The notes beneath the pieces were generated by a model. It was not told where the DNA came from, did no database searches, and worked only from the letters and a program-made list of their open reading frames with translations. A DNA stretch of 64,000 bases from Monarcha castaneiventris obscurior (Eukaryota; Chordata; Aves; Passeriformes; Monarchidae). Every line of letters starts with the position of its first letter. Position 1 is the stretch's first letter. Of this stretch, positions 39,001-54,000 are shown piece by piece. The stretch covers positions 26,127,001 to 26,191,000 of the forward strand of contig JAMPIT010000566.1 of assembly GCA_026261815.1 (NCBI GenBank). The letters are read 5' to 3'. Both the position numbers and the translations under genes were made by a program.

Positions 39001-42000
39001 ATAATAACTCTCTGCAAGGCTTTGGGTTTCACAATTATAAGCATGATAATAAGAGCTGAGATAACCAGCTTTGAGATGACACCTGATCTTCAGTCACTAT
39101 AAATTAAAATTAGAGGATTTCTAAGTAACATGGAACTCTGTGTATGGTTCACCAACAATTTTCCATTTTCAGTAGTGATACCTTAGACATGCATGGGCAA
39201 AATACATCAATACTTTTGCCTTCCAAGAATGCTCCCATCTCAGAATAGCTGGTTGGCCAGCTGATACTCTCCTGCACTGATAGCAGACCCGATAGATAGC
39301 TAGTACAAAGCTCTGGTTGATGAAGTCTCTAATCCTAAGACTGCCAAAAGTCTCAAAAATGTGCCAAAGTGGCATTACTTCAAGCTTACTGTATCCTAAC
39401 AATGGCCCCTGGCTATGTGCAAAGGCCAAAATCAGTGCACTGAGCTGAACAGGGCTTTGGTTTCACCTGGTGCTGTGTCCTCATGCAGGCACCACAAACT
39501 ACATGCAGTCCCACACTGGGATACAGCTGCCAACAGACGCTAAACTCATCACAATTCATAAATCACTTTTCTTTGTTTTTCCATTCCGTGGACTTTGCTT
39601 TTCCATTCAGTGGACTTTGCTTTTCCAAAACTTCCAGTGAAGGTTTTTACACATGACAGGTCTGAACTATTGTCATATAAAGGGTCACTATACAGAAAAC
39701 TCTCAAAAAATAGCTATCTTAATCTATGTATTACAGGAAGGAAAGAGTAGAGAAAAAATATTTTCAGACCACTTCAACTTTGTGCAAAGATTTCCAGAGG
39801 TTAATGGGTGTTAGCACTGAAACCAGTATGCAGTACAATATGTGCATCACAGTACAGACCTCCAGAATATAAAACTCATGGAAATGCATCATCTACATGC
39901 AAGAATAATGAAAAAGATTTAAAAGTCTCTAAAATCTTTATGAGTAACTTTTGCTAGGCATCATTACATAGCTACAAGAGTGGCTTACCTTCTACTTCTG
40001 GTATTACAACGTATCAATAATTAAAAATAAAATTTTGACTTACATTTGAGAATCTAAAGGTTTAGTTTCATGCCCCAAAATTAAAATTTTTCATTTAAAA
40101 GACAGTTGAAGGACACATAAAGTTCAGGAGTATGATTTAAATTATTGAAACAGTGGGTTAGACTAGAGGACATTTCATAAGGAATTAACAAGCATGAAAA
40201 ATTAGTAATTTCATAAACATTAGTATCATATACCCAGCCACATATATTAATGACTACAAACCATGAAGCAGAAACAACACACTGTGTTTACCATCCATCA
40301 AACATGCAATCTTTACTAAATATAAATATATCCCATGGAATTCTCAGTTTAACAGATTGATCATTTCACGACAGTTGCTCACCTCTTCCAAATTTTAATG
40401 CATCTAAACACATTCTGTCAACCATAAATTACAGCTATTATGAAATGGAAGCATATATATATATTATCTATATCTTTATAAGAGGTTTTGTTTATTGTTT
40501 TCCTCACACACTCTTCGGTGATTACTACAGAAAAATGAATGACAGTGTTTTGCACACTTATGCAACCAACAAATATATATTTCAAATATACAGCAACTGC
40601 ACATTGCATAAAAACATTATTTGTAGCTTTTAAAATTCATTGGATCACACTACCTGGAAATAAGAATTTGAAATATCAGTATGTCATGTATTACCATAAA
40701 ACAGCCAATAGTGCTTCATACCTATTTTACATCTCTTTTCACATACCCACGGCAGTCTTTTTTTAAGACTCACAAGGAAATATGGAAGTACAAAATTTTA
40801 CAATTTAAGACATAAATTCACTCTCCAATACTGAGTTTTAAGTCCACATTGCTAAATGCTACCTGATTCCACTTGAATTTTAAGCAGCACAAATCTAAAT
40901 ATAAATTTTTAACTATAATTTTGACCAGTATAACTTCATCTGCAATCACATATCTGATTTCAGTTTTTCAGGACTTGTCCTTGCTTCTGTCATAGGCAAT
41001 GGTAGTTTTACTTAGACTACACCCATCTACCTTAACAAAAGGAAGTTTGAGTCTACAGTATTAACCTCTAATAATTCTGCTAAGGCAAACCCAGATAATT
41101 TTAATGGCAATTACAAGAATATATTTTATTATTTGTAATCTATAATTATAAAATTAAGACTGACAAAAAGATATGAGAGATAAAAATGCAAAAGATGGTT
41201 CAGGAGATTTCCAGAAGGAAATAGTTACTTGACCCATCAAATCACACAGAATCATAGAATGGCTGGGGGTGGAAGGGACTTTCTAGAGGGCACCTGGTCC
41301 AATTATCCTGCTCAGGCAGGGACAATAAAAGACAGTTGCTCAGGTGCACATCCAGATGGGATTTGAATATCTCCAAGGACACACAGCTAAGATTCACAGA
41401 TTGAAAGATATGGTTCAAATGATAATCTGGTTTCAGTGGATTGCTCTATAACAACACCAGCACCTACTTACAGTTTATTGGAAATTGTGGGCAAATCATG
41501 GATGATCTCTTCATATGGCTCTTCTTGAGATAAAGTAGAAACAGCTAAAGGGTCTTTCATTTTTTCCTCCCAAACAATTTCAGCCTTCAGAAGCATTTCC
41601 TCAATAAAATCAGAAGCTGCAACATCTAAGATATGGGAACACCAAGATATCAGACAAAATATGGTGCAGAAAAGCTCCTTTGAATTAAAATCTCTAGATC
41701 AGATTTAAGACTAAACATGTGGCTAGATAACATGAAAGCAATTGCTCAGATATTAATAATAAAATAATACTTGAAATTACTGGGAAAACAAAGGCAAAGC
41801 AAATTTAGTACAGACTTAAGTTGTCATCTGCAAAACCTCAAAACCATTCTTTCTGTGTAGCAAACTAAAGTATTCAATAATTCACGGGACTTCAGGACAA
41901 AACAATACAACCTTTTCAACACTTTATTTCTATGAAAACATGCACTTAAATCCTTTCCAAATGTTTTATGTTTCTACAAACTAGATATATGTCTTATACA

Positions 42001-45000
42001 TACAGAAGTGTTGAAATCAGTTCTGTTTGCAGACCAGAAAGATAGTTAACTCAACTGTGCTAAATACCTACTAAATGTGGTTAGCTAACTGCATTGTTAG
42101 ATCATCTGAGTTTGGTCCACATCCTTTTTTACAAAGACTGGCATGTATCTAACCCCAAATAACTCTTCTAAGGTTAAGTGTCACAAAGTTCCCTGTGAAT
42201 GTATTTGTAAGCAGCACAGCACTTGAAGCATAGCATATTTTCCTTTATTAAGCAAAGGAAGTTTCATCCATAATCTGACAGAGAGTTCCTATTATCTACA
42301 TTATTGAGCTCCATCTTAATTTTATCCTAGGTATAGAAGGTTGAACAACCATGTTTCTTCTTTTCAACACTGCTAGCTAGAATTACTGACATTAGCTCTG
42401 CTTTGATCTCTGTGTTAGGCCAGTTGATGTCAAATTCCTTCCAACCTAATAGAGTCTGCAATTCTATAATCTTTAGAGCCAGTGCCTTGGCTCCCTGTTG
42501 CCATCTGGTTTAAGAAGGTGCCTTCAGTGGTAAACAATAGCAGCTACACTTCAAAACTAGGTGTTGAATTTGTTTTCAGACAACAGCTACAGAAATTCCA
42601 ACTCAGTGTACTATAATAAGCTGAGAGAGAAAGGAACTCAGTGAGAAGTCACCAAAAATGTGTGAAGGCAGCTACCACTAAGGCACAGAAGAACTCTCAA
42701 GTAAGAAACATAGCTAGAAATAAACAGGGAATGAAACAAGTGGGAGACCATGCTGTCATTTGACATGATATCCTGAGTTACCATGACTAGCCATTTCCAG
42801 CAACGTATGTAAAAATGTACACACATGTATGTGTGTATAACTCTACACACTAAGATAGATGCACACTATAGATAAACTGTATCTAAGAAAGCAGGAAGGA
42901 AAGACAGCAGTGTCACAATAGCTAATATACCCATTATGTACATGGATTTTCACCTACCTGAAGGTTTTTCATTATTGCAGTTAAGAAGATTGGGATTTGC
43001 CTGGTGCATCAAAAGCAGCTTCACAAGATTGGTCTAAAATGGGCAAAACCAGAGGTGTTTGAAATAGGAGAAGTAGGACAGGTGTCTGTCATTCAGTTTA
43101 TACCTTCCTTCCTGCACTATCTGAAATCATATAATAATCTGCAGGCAGTACCTCCCAACCCCCACCTTCTGCAGCTACTAAACACATTTCTATAAATCAC
43201 AAGTGGCAGAGTAAAATAAAATTCTACAATTTCAATCCCAAAGTCTCCCTCCACTCATACATGTGTAAACAAATTAACAGAGGAAAAAAAACCCACCACT
43301 CCATCACTACCCGTTAAGACCTAGATCACAAATATTTCTTCATGCCTAACTAATCCAACAACTGTGTGCCACCACTGTCAAAGGGGTCTGACTCACAGCC
43401 ATCATCATAGAAGCAAATCTGTTCTCTGTCAGTACTAGAAATTGGCACATTTATCTTAAGTTTACCAAATCATCTAATTTACTAGTAAAGACAACAATTA
43501 TAGCACAGTAGGGGAGGGTAGAGTATCATATAATGACAAAGTTTAAAACATATTTTTCAATTCCTGCAAAGAACTGTTTTTAGTGAGTCGCTCTATGGCT
43601 GTACCAAAGTCTCTTGGGATACTTTCCCGTCAAAGGCTGTAGCAATGTCTATCCTGATAAACTGGTTAATGGGAAAGGTGTGAAAGGCTGCATAAGGAAC
43701 AACAAAAAAATACTTTTAGAATGTGAATATAGAGCCCAACTAAATGAGAGAACTATATGCATTTTTGAATACATGCTAAAACAAATAGAATGTATAATAT
43801 AAGTGTAACCAACAGCAGAGGCCAGGATGAGCACGGGGGAAAAAAAGCTGTGAAGGAAAGAAAGGATTCTTCGGATAGAAGAACAGACCTAGAAATAAAT
43901 GAGACCTGAACTGGAAGTCAGCTAAGAGAAAGGATAATAATTTGGCATAAACCCAAGTAATAAATAAATAAACAAACAGGAAAGAAATCATTGCATTAAA
44001 AAGAAAAAATCGATATGGTACACAGGAGGCAACTTACTAGACAAAACCATGATAATGAAGAATCCATTAAATGCAAAGAAAATCCCAAGCTTCTAATCAG
44101 AGAAAACCAAGAAAATATTGTTGCAAATTTCTGTAAAAATAAAAATCTTGGTCTCCTCAGATTTGTAATGCTGGCTTTCTTTTCTTTCAGTAACAGCAGA
44201 AAATTCAGCAAACTCCAAGATGTGGGGAAGCCATAGGAGTTTTATTTCCAAATCCAATCGGCCTGCTTTCCACTGAAAACTCGCAACACATGTAGAAATA
44301 TATACATCTTTTTTTATTAGTAAAAAAAAGGAACATGCTTAGTTATGGAGCTACTGCATAATCTCTGAAAAGTGGTAGTAGTTGTATCAAAGAAAGGAGG
44401 TTTTAAATGCATTTTTAGTTTAGCAAAAATGCACTGCTTTTTGAGTTACCAAAGGTTTGGATTTATAGCACAAGAAATCTCATGCTCCAATATCAATGTT
44501 TCCTGCTGCCAATGAAATATCTCCTGCTGGGACTCCTTAATGCATGTCACGAGGACTAAGGTATTCAGGTCACTGACAATTTCAATAACCTGCTTTTGGA
44601 TACACAACTCTCTGCATTGGAATTTGCCTCATTCACTAATGTTTTAGAAAGAGTATTTTAAAATACAATTGCCATATCTAACAGTAGAAATACGTGTAGA
44701 ATAATTAAAGCAAATTACCACTAAACAAAGGTATTTCAATTGCAGCATTACAAATAACATACATATGACTATGTCAAGAAATAAAACAATATCAAATGAA
44801 TTATTGCAGAACCTATGAATAAAATTAGTGTGTCTATATATATATATTCTCCTATTCTTCCAGTGTAGTCTTTGACAATTCATGAAAATTAAAAAAAAAT
44901 AGACAGTGTCATGACTCACTGTGCAGAAAATGCCACAGTAATGGCAGTTATTTAAAATATCATTTGTCTTGCCTCTCCTTTTATACCCTTAATTTGTTAT

Positions 45001-48000
45001 TCAGTACCTTTTGACAGAACACCAGGAAACACCTTAGACCTTAATTTTTTTCCTTTTAGATCTTATCTTCAAATGCCCTCCTTCTCAAAATACAATATTG
45101 GTTACCTTTTCTGTATTAATAAAGCATGTCTGTCTCTATTTTCCTGGTATTCTGCTCAAATTGCAATTTTCTGACATCTTACTGAATACCTTACCCTTTG
45201 ACTGTAAGGAATGGTACTGCAAAGAATATTTTTCTGTCTCATGCTTTAATCTGAAAGTCCCACCTTTTACATTCCCCTGGCTCCTTCTTTTCTCGCCATG
45301 CCAGAAGATCCTTGCCCTCATTTTCAGAGGACTTCATAGACTCTCCATGCTTTATGCATTCCCACTCATTCAGCATTCAGGCTGCAGTTCCCACTGCACA
45401 TTGGGCTGTGACTTTGGCCATCACTAATACATTTTAAGACACCTATTTTTGTACTATTTCTAGGCTGTGCCTTATATTAGTGAGGAAGTCTTGAAAATAT
45501 AGGTGAAGCTACATTGTGAACATGCATTCACAACCTGTTCTGACGTGATGCTTGCCAAAGAGAAACAGGCAGTGGGCCCTTCTGCCACTTGGACTGAAAA
45601 ATGGCCCAGTGGCCGGGCTGGTGATGAGTGGCAAGCAGACTAGGTGGAGGCTAGTAACCAGCACTGTACCCCAGGGATCAGTCCAGTCCTGTTTCACATC
45701 CCCATTAATGATGTGGCTGATGGGGCAAAGTTCACTGATGGCAATAAAATGTGAGGAGTGGCTGACACACGAGAGGGTTGTGCTGCCATCCCAAGGGACT
45801 TCAACTGGAGGCTGGAGACATGGGCAGACAAGAACCTCATGAAGCTCAACATGGCCAAGTGCAAAGGAACAACCCCAGGCACCAGTACATGCTGGGGGCT
45901 GCCCAAATGGAAAGGAGCTTTGCAGAAAAGGATCTGGGGGTTGTGGTAAATACCTTGTCATATATAAGCAAGAAACGTGCTTTGGCTGCACAGAAAGCAA
46001 ATGGTTTCCTGAACAGCAGTTAGGAAGAGTGTTGCCCATAGGTCATGGAAGGTGATCCTTCCTCACTACTCAGCACTGGTGAGGTCACACCTGGAGTGCT
46101 GTGTCCATTTCTGAACTTTTCAATACAAAAGCAAAAGGCCATTAAATGATTAAGAGGCTGGAGCACCTCACATATAAGGAAAAACTGGGAGAGTTGGAAT
46201 TCTTCAACCTGGAGAAACGAAGGTTCAGAGGAATCTAATCCATGCAGGTAAATACCTGAGGGGAGGGTATATATAAAGATGACAGAGACAAGCTCTTTTC
46301 AGTGGTGCCCAGTGTTGGGTCAAGAGGTAACAGGTACAAACTGAAGGTTCTTCTGAACATCACATAACATTTTTTCACTGTGATGGCAACCAAACTCTGG
46401 CGCAGGTTGTCCAGAGAGGTGTTGAAAAGTTCGTTAAACCTAATGAAATATGGAGTACACCACTGAAAACAAAAAGCTAGAAGGGTAACTGGACACAGCA
46501 CTCCAGATATAGCTTCCCCAGGGCTGAGTAGAAGGGCAGGGTTACCTGCAGGTGATGCTCTTCCTAATGCACCCCAGGACACCATTGGCCTTCTTGGCCA
46601 CAAGGACACACTGATGGCTCCTGGATGCATGTTGTCCACCAGGACTCCTGGTCCTTCTCCACAGAGCTGCTTTCCAGTGGGTTGGCCCCCACCCTGCACT
46701 GGTGCAGGGGATTATTCCTCCCCAGGTGCAGGACCCTAGGTTTGCTGAATTTCAGACAATTCTCTGCCCATCTCTCCACCCTGCTGAGGTCCTTCTGAAG
46801 GGCTGCTCAGCACTCTGAGGTATCAGCCACTGCTCTCAGCTTTGTGTCCTCAGTGAACTTGCTGAGGTGGCATCTGCCCCTTTACCCAGTTTTGAGATCC
46901 TCATTACAAAAGAGACATGGGGTCCCTAGAGTGGGTCTACTGTAGGGAAATGGGGACGATTGGGGGACTGGAGTACCTCCCTTGCATGGATAGATTGAGG
47001 GAGTTGGGCCTGTTCAGTGTGAAGAACAGACAGCTAAGAGGGGACCACATCAATATCTACCAGTGTCTGAAGGAAAGGTGTCAGAGGATGGAGCCAGGCA
47101 CTGCTCAGTGCTGCCAAGCAATCGGACAAGAGACAATGGACAGAAACTGCACAGGAAGTTGCACCTGAGCATGAGGAAGAACTTTACTGTGCAGCTGATG
47201 GTGCACTGGAACAGGCTGCCCAGAGAGGCTGTGGAGTCTCCCTCACTGGAGATACTCAAGAACTGTCTGGACATAATCCTGTGCAATGTGCTTGGGGATG
47301 ACCCTGCTTGAGCAGGGAGGTTGGACCAGATCACCAACTGTGGCCCCTTCCAACCAGACCCATTCTGTGACATAAGGCAGCAAAAATAAATTTATATGCA
47401 TATTATAAAGACTCCAAATACAGTTGCCCTGTGCCAAAAAGGGGCTAAGTTTTACCACACATTAAATGTTAGCTAAGCCCAGTGCTGAGTTTCACGAAAC
47501 ACAGGCTTAGGAACACCAGTGTCGGTCAGACTGCAAGGCCTCCTGCCATAGATAAGTAACTGCAGTGACAGAGTAGGAAATATGGGGCATGAAGGAATGA
47601 CAGAAATTCCTCAAGAATCTCCCTATGCTGCAAAAGGCTGCAAAGGCATCTCCCAACTGCTCTCAAATCATGCTATTTTTTACTGCTAATGAATTAGCTG
47701 GAGAGCAGAACCAGTATTCCTGAAAAGTGTCTTCCTCTCTTGTCAGGTCAGGTATTTTCCTCTGAAGCTGTGTACAGGACATTAGGTGTGTGCCAGCACC
47801 TGCAAAGGATAAACTTCTGGCTCTGCCTGAGCTTTTAGCTCTTTCCAAGTCCCAGTCCCAGAGCCACTAACTCAGATCATTTATTCTCCTTTCTTTACCA
47901 TCAGAGAGATACCTGCTTAAGTTATAAATTCAGAAAGCTGGAGGTTTTATGCAAATGTCCTCATGTGCTGTTTTGCACAGCAATGAATATGCATTATCCA

Positions 48001-51000
48001 ATTTGCATGAACCCCCAACAGTAAATTCCTTCCGTCCTTCACTTTTCTTCCCTGTCAACACGAATATTTCTCTCCACTTCTCCACTCTTCTCTGTTTCAA
48101 CACTGGACATATTCTACCATTCTTAAGTGACCTGGTTCAACCTTTTGGTTCCTAACCTCCTTCTCCATTTTTTATTTCCCAGGCACTTCTTCAAATCCAT
48201 TCCTCTGTTCTATCTGCCTAAGCCCTCCTCACCTTCTTCCTGCCATTCTGTTCTACCTGCTGTCACTTCTCAGTTACCGCTTCATTTTTGCTGGATATGG
48301 TCCCCAGCATGTGCTCATCCACAGTGAGACAAAGATGTACAAAAAGAAACTAGTGGAACAACAGTCTTAGATCAAAATCAGTATTATTTTTGACCATAAA
48401 TCTCACACTACTGTGTGAGACACAGTAAAATCACCAAGTATTATTTTAATATCTAAGGTGTATGTTCACTAAACACAACAAAACCTTTAGACAGAACACA
48501 AGAAGTATCACTTGTTACATCATTATAATCTTCAGTCTTCACCACTGAGTAAAATGACTCATATCTGCACTCATAAGGACCAGTTTTCTGTTGCTCATAT
48601 GACTAAATTTTATCTTACTGGGTTAAAAAGTGTGTGTTTACCCGACTGTAATTTTTGTTAGGCAATTTGCCAGGACTGCTTCCTGTGAATGCTTACGATT
48701 TTTCAGTTTGTTTTTTTTTTCTTGGTGTTTTTTTTTAATTAGACAGAAAAATAAAGCAACCAAAAATAAAGCACTTCTGGTAGCCAGGTGTGGAAAAATA
48801 TTGTACTTGTCCTTGTGAGCTCCAGTGTTTGTATGATTTGAAGACTTTTATTAGGTAGAAGATGAATTCCAATGGCTGAGAATATTCTTTCTGTTGTCTG
48901 CTTGGAAAATCATCAAAACTTAGCCAAGTTTCAAACCTTTGAAAAAATCAGCTACCCAATGGTTGTAAGACAGGTTTTTTTTTTATTATAATGGATACAT
49001 CAGGGAGTCCCCTTTTGCAAGTACAGTCCACTGTAGGCCCACGTTAGTAGAACCAGTAACAGCTGCTCTATTTAAATATACAGTCGGATGTTCAAAAGAT
49101 TTGCAATAAAAAGAATAAAAATCAGGGAAGTAGTTCCCATTTTTATTAGTACTGTTATTATTGTAATGACTAAGCTTCTGTGATAGAAGTGCTGCAGTTT
49201 AATGCTCACCATATATTCCATAGATCGAATAAATAAGATCAGATAAGTCATGGAGCAATACGACTCCTTAGAATAACACTGGAGACTATTTAACTAATCA
49301 AATGGGGTGATAATAGGCACTTTACCAAGCATCAAGCACATAAAAAAGAAAAATGTAGGTTAGGAACCTTACTACTGGGGAGTGAAGCAAATGCCAAGAC
49401 ACAGACTCCCAGCATCAGGGAGTAAGGTAACTCTTAAGCCATTAGAGTTTCCATGAACTCAGCTTTTAAGATCCTGTATTTTTTCTACATTACGTAATAG
49501 TATGCCTTAGATAACTGTATGCCCCTAAAAGACAAAATTTCATAGGTAAAGTCCTAAAAAAGAGCAACAGCATTCAGAGGCTAAATAGCATTTCCTCTGC
49601 AATTGCAAATCTGATCCACACTACTGCTCTAAACACAGGAAATGATGTCTGAAACTCATTACAGATCTTCCTAATACAATATAGATTAGGAAGATTTTTT
49701 TTTTTTCTATTTGCAGAGAAAAAGGGGCCATAACCACCTGTGGTCAGCAAAGTGGAACAGATTAGAAAAAGTAGGTTGTGGGAATAAGACTAGCAGCAGG
49801 GGAGAAAGCATGGGGGGGTGGGGGGAGTGTGTGTAATAGAAGAGGGCATAGATAAAAAGCTGGAATTTGGAACTAACAGCATGAAATAAATGAAGTGAAA
49901 GGGAAGAAGAGAAATGTGGCAAGGAGCCAGGATGTAGGTAGAGACAGACTAATCAGAAAAATGAAAGAAGAAAGCAACATGTGAGGATGAAAACACTGAG
50001 ATTGGACAAGGGAGATTGGGACAGTAAGCAAGTGGGACAGAAGGGCAGGAAGGTTGGCATGAAGTCAAAGTAGAAAAAAATGAAAGCCTGGATGAGAACC
50101 AGGGGGAGGAGGAGGGGCAGAAGCTGACTGTGCAAAGAATCAGGATTCGGATAAAACATGTACGGAAAGAACATGAAGCCAGGCAAATGAATTGGACAAT
50201 AAGGCAATAGAATAAGAATGGAACAGACTGGAGGCAATGGGACAAATCAGGCTATGTGTGGGAGGAATGAACCGTAAATACTGCGTCTGTTCATGCACAG
50301 AGCCTGATATGGAACCCAAGTTTCCCAAGTGTCACCACTACCTTTCTGCAGTCAGCAAGTTTAACCTGTATGGTCTAAGAGTATGCTTTTTAAACCTCTG
50401 GAACAGTTCAAGCAAAAAAAGGGAAGCCTAATGCTGTTTTCAGTTATTAATGCAAGTGAGAAAGGTCACTTAAATGTTTTTCTGCAGTTGATTTAAAAAC
50501 TTCATCAGTCTTTACTTCAAGACTGATAACTTACACTTCTATTTTTCAATCCACCAGGACATGAGATGGAGGAAAAAATAAAATAAATCAGGGAAAATAT
50601 TATGTGATCCTGTGATTAAAGATGCTTATAGGTTATGGTCCTACAAGTTATACATTTATATTACAGAGAAGATCATAAATCTGCCACTTCTCAAAGTTTT
50701 TGCCTGAAAAGACTTGTTAGACTTCTTTTTCATACTTGCCTCTCATATATGAAAGTCACTATAAATGGAATTTTAAGGATAATAAAATCATTTTTTTTAT
50801 TGATCAAAGAGATCCTGAAATAACCAAATATATAGTGTAGACTGTGCACACCTCAGCTTTAAAAACATACATATAAACACTGAGAATTTTATAGTAATTT
50901 TGTATACTGAGACTGTCCCTACTCTGATATGAAGTTCAAACTATTTTCTTATTATTTGGTATTGCATGAATCTAGGTTTTCTTGCCTTATGTTCTCTCCC

Positions 51001-54000
51001 CACAATTAGCATTTGAATCTTGTATAGAAATTTTGTGAATATATTGAGAGTGAAAGAAAGATATCACAAGCAGAAATCCCAAAGTGGTCTGCCTCTCTGT
51101 TTGAGGAAACAGAGTGTAATTTGATCTGAAGGGAAATATGGCTCTTCTACCAGAGTACAATCACATATGCCAAACATGAACAAAAAGACTAAAGAAAAAA
51201 GGGTGAGATATGCCTGGATAAAGCATTCTCTAGAGGATTTTCTGACCATAAATTAAAGACTCCAGCTACCTTGACAGGGAAAATATTTATTCCCTGAGTG
51301 ACTATAATCTATTCTTTTTGAAACACTAAATAAGCACCCCCTTTTTCAGGCTCTTCTCATTGAAAACATTTGTGTAGCGTGGTTGCAGAAGTTTAGAAGT
51401 TGCATTCAAAGGAACTACTATGTCAGTGCCCAAACTTGATGAGATTAAGTATCATTCCCATCAATGAATTAATATATCCCTCAACACTGAAACATATTCC
51501 AACAACAGATGCGGATTTTTTTCTGTTTCGAGCTCTTACAGAAAAAAATGCACTAAAAAAAAAAGAAACTACAGGTCACTCGACTACAGTTGAGTCAAAT
51601 GACTAATCTGTTTTGGTAATGCTGAGCAAATTAGTTCACATTGTGAGAGGGTGTATTGTCTGTGACTTCAGCAAGGAGCAGAGTCCCTTTTACGATCTGA
51701 AAGAAGTGCTGTGTTTTGATGAACTAACTAATCAGAGGGGTATGATTCAGACCAACCAAATGTGTGTGAGGGAGAATATACTTACAGAATGATATTTTCA
51801 CACATTTGAAAATGGCACAGGATGTATATAATATGCTAAGAAACATGAGGTAGGCATGTGATATGTATAAACATTTTTAATTTATTCAGGATAAACATTT
51901 TTAATTTATTTGGGATATTTCCAATTTACTGATGGGAAGAAATCCTTGCTAGTACAGGAGTTACTCTTGCAGAGGTCCAGTCAGCAGTTGAACAAATGTC
52001 TTATCCATTTTTTTTTTTTTTTACATCATGAAACCCTTTAAACCTAAGCCAGAGGCTAAATCTGTTTCACTAAGTAAGAGAGTGCAATGAAGCAAGCTTA
52101 AGTATCCCTTATAATCCACACTGCTTAACTGTTAGCTCTCTCCCTGGCTCTCCTTTGGACCACTCCAACCAGCCCTCTACAAACATGACTAATCTCCTAT
52201 AGAGGAAACTAGCTCCAAACAATATGAATGTGAGCCAGACTGTTGCCTGGCTTAATCCCTAGCCCTCTTTCATTTAGTGATTTAACAGTTTAGACATAGG
52301 CATCATCCCTCAAGGATGAAATTTTGGGAGAGGTAGTGTTTAAGCTACTGCAGAGTCAGCTCTGACCTGCACGTCTCCGATAGCTGTTTGAAAGGTGACA
52401 TTTCTGTGATAAACAACAAAGAAGCAGCTTGTGCCTGGGAACTGTGCCAAAGTACCCAAGGCAAATGTCAGAGCTGTATTCCCACCATGGGGAGGGCGAG
52501 TGTGTGCTCTCCTGATCACAGCAGCTGGAAGATGTCCAGCAGGGACAGCACTACCAATGCCAGATTACTGGCTGCCCACAGAGTGATTGCTGTGCCAAAT
52601 TCAAATTGAGGGGCCAGCCTGAGAAATCCAAGTCGCCCTTCTGCAGTTGGCACCAGTGCCAGCACCCAAGCAACGACGTGTGCCCTGCGCTGGTGTGCAC
52701 AGACAGCAACCACAAATACACCAGCACTGCCCTGCTGCGTGACAGTGAGACAAAGGAGTTCCAGCTGCCATCAAAACAGGGTTAAAAATGTGTATGTCCA
52801 AAAGGCCCTGTTAAATTTACACAGGCAACCCTGACATATTCTAATTTCTTGAGGCGAACTTTGTTACCCTAATAATCTTATTTTGAAGAGGTTTTTGTGT
52901 TTCACAGATGCAGATTTGGATGTGTGTTGTAGAGCTTACTATTTTCCATCATTTTATTAAGGTAAAATTATTAAGGTAAGCAACTCTGATCTTAATACCT
53001 CAAAAATATCATTTTTTTTTTGGTATAATGTTAGTATCTCAATATGCATTAAAACTCTAAAATTGCTTTTAGCCTTAATACTTATGGGGGGAAATGAAAA
53101 CAGTCCTAGAAACTCAGAATAACATTGTTTAAAAATAGGCCTATTTTTCAATGTTTGCAGGCTGGTAGTATTTCAGTCAACAGTCTATTGCACTCATTGA
53201 TAACCTAATCTTTTACTGTAAAGCAGATTCTTGTCTTACAAACAGAGACTGACCTTCAGGCTTCCCTGTTCTGTACTCAGTGGCCATATCCTGTACACAA
53301 CTCTCAAACTCACCAGCAATATCCAGTACTCCTATGCAAGAAAAATATTCCACTCTGGATCTACATGCTCTGTCACTAACAGGACAACTAATTTATCATT
53401 TACCCATGCTCTGTTTCAATTTTCAGACTAATAATGTTTTTACATGGTAAATTTATCCATTAATCTGATTTTCTTTACCAATATATGTAAAGGCAGATAC
53501 AGATAATTTTTTTTTTTTCAACATCATATAATACATACTGACACTTAAAACTCTTACTTATTCCCTCTCTGGAAATAATGCACAGCAATTCTGCTATGTC
53601 CTGCTTGTGATAAGATTAGTATTGCTGTAAGTATCTACTCCTTCTCTAGGATTAACTCTGTGCAGCTTTATGCTTTCTAAATCTAAGGCATCAACTCCGT
53701 GCCCACTTCATGATGACTTGGGAGACCTGGAAGACCAGTGGGCAGTTGACCCATCCTCTGACCCCACACTTTGTTCTGGATTCTTCATGAAGAATTTAAA
53801 AATGTTCAGATTACACTTCTGACATATGCTAGCTGCCCACGACCTCTATAACCAAGGAGGGTCAGACCTGTAAGTAATGAATCATCACTCCTACTTTAAA
53901 TGCACCCCCTAGGATTTTCTGAATTGTTTTCTTGAGGTGATTTTTCACATTAGACCAGGAAAAGCTTTGACTTGTCCTTAAATTTAGTTGTCTAAATTTA

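Larger units (their letters stand above)
34924..41471. other. MYO16 intron between exons D and E
   Basis: This 6.5-kb intron holds two short tandem duplications (37288-37327, 39579-39626), a C8-T8 run and a CR1 3' fragment (41249-41387) close to the exon D donor. Nothing else was seen. Confidence 0.87.

Noticed and set aside
45509..46039. 176-codon minus-strand ORF
   Set aside because: It is the antisense shadow of a plus-strand CR1 fragment.
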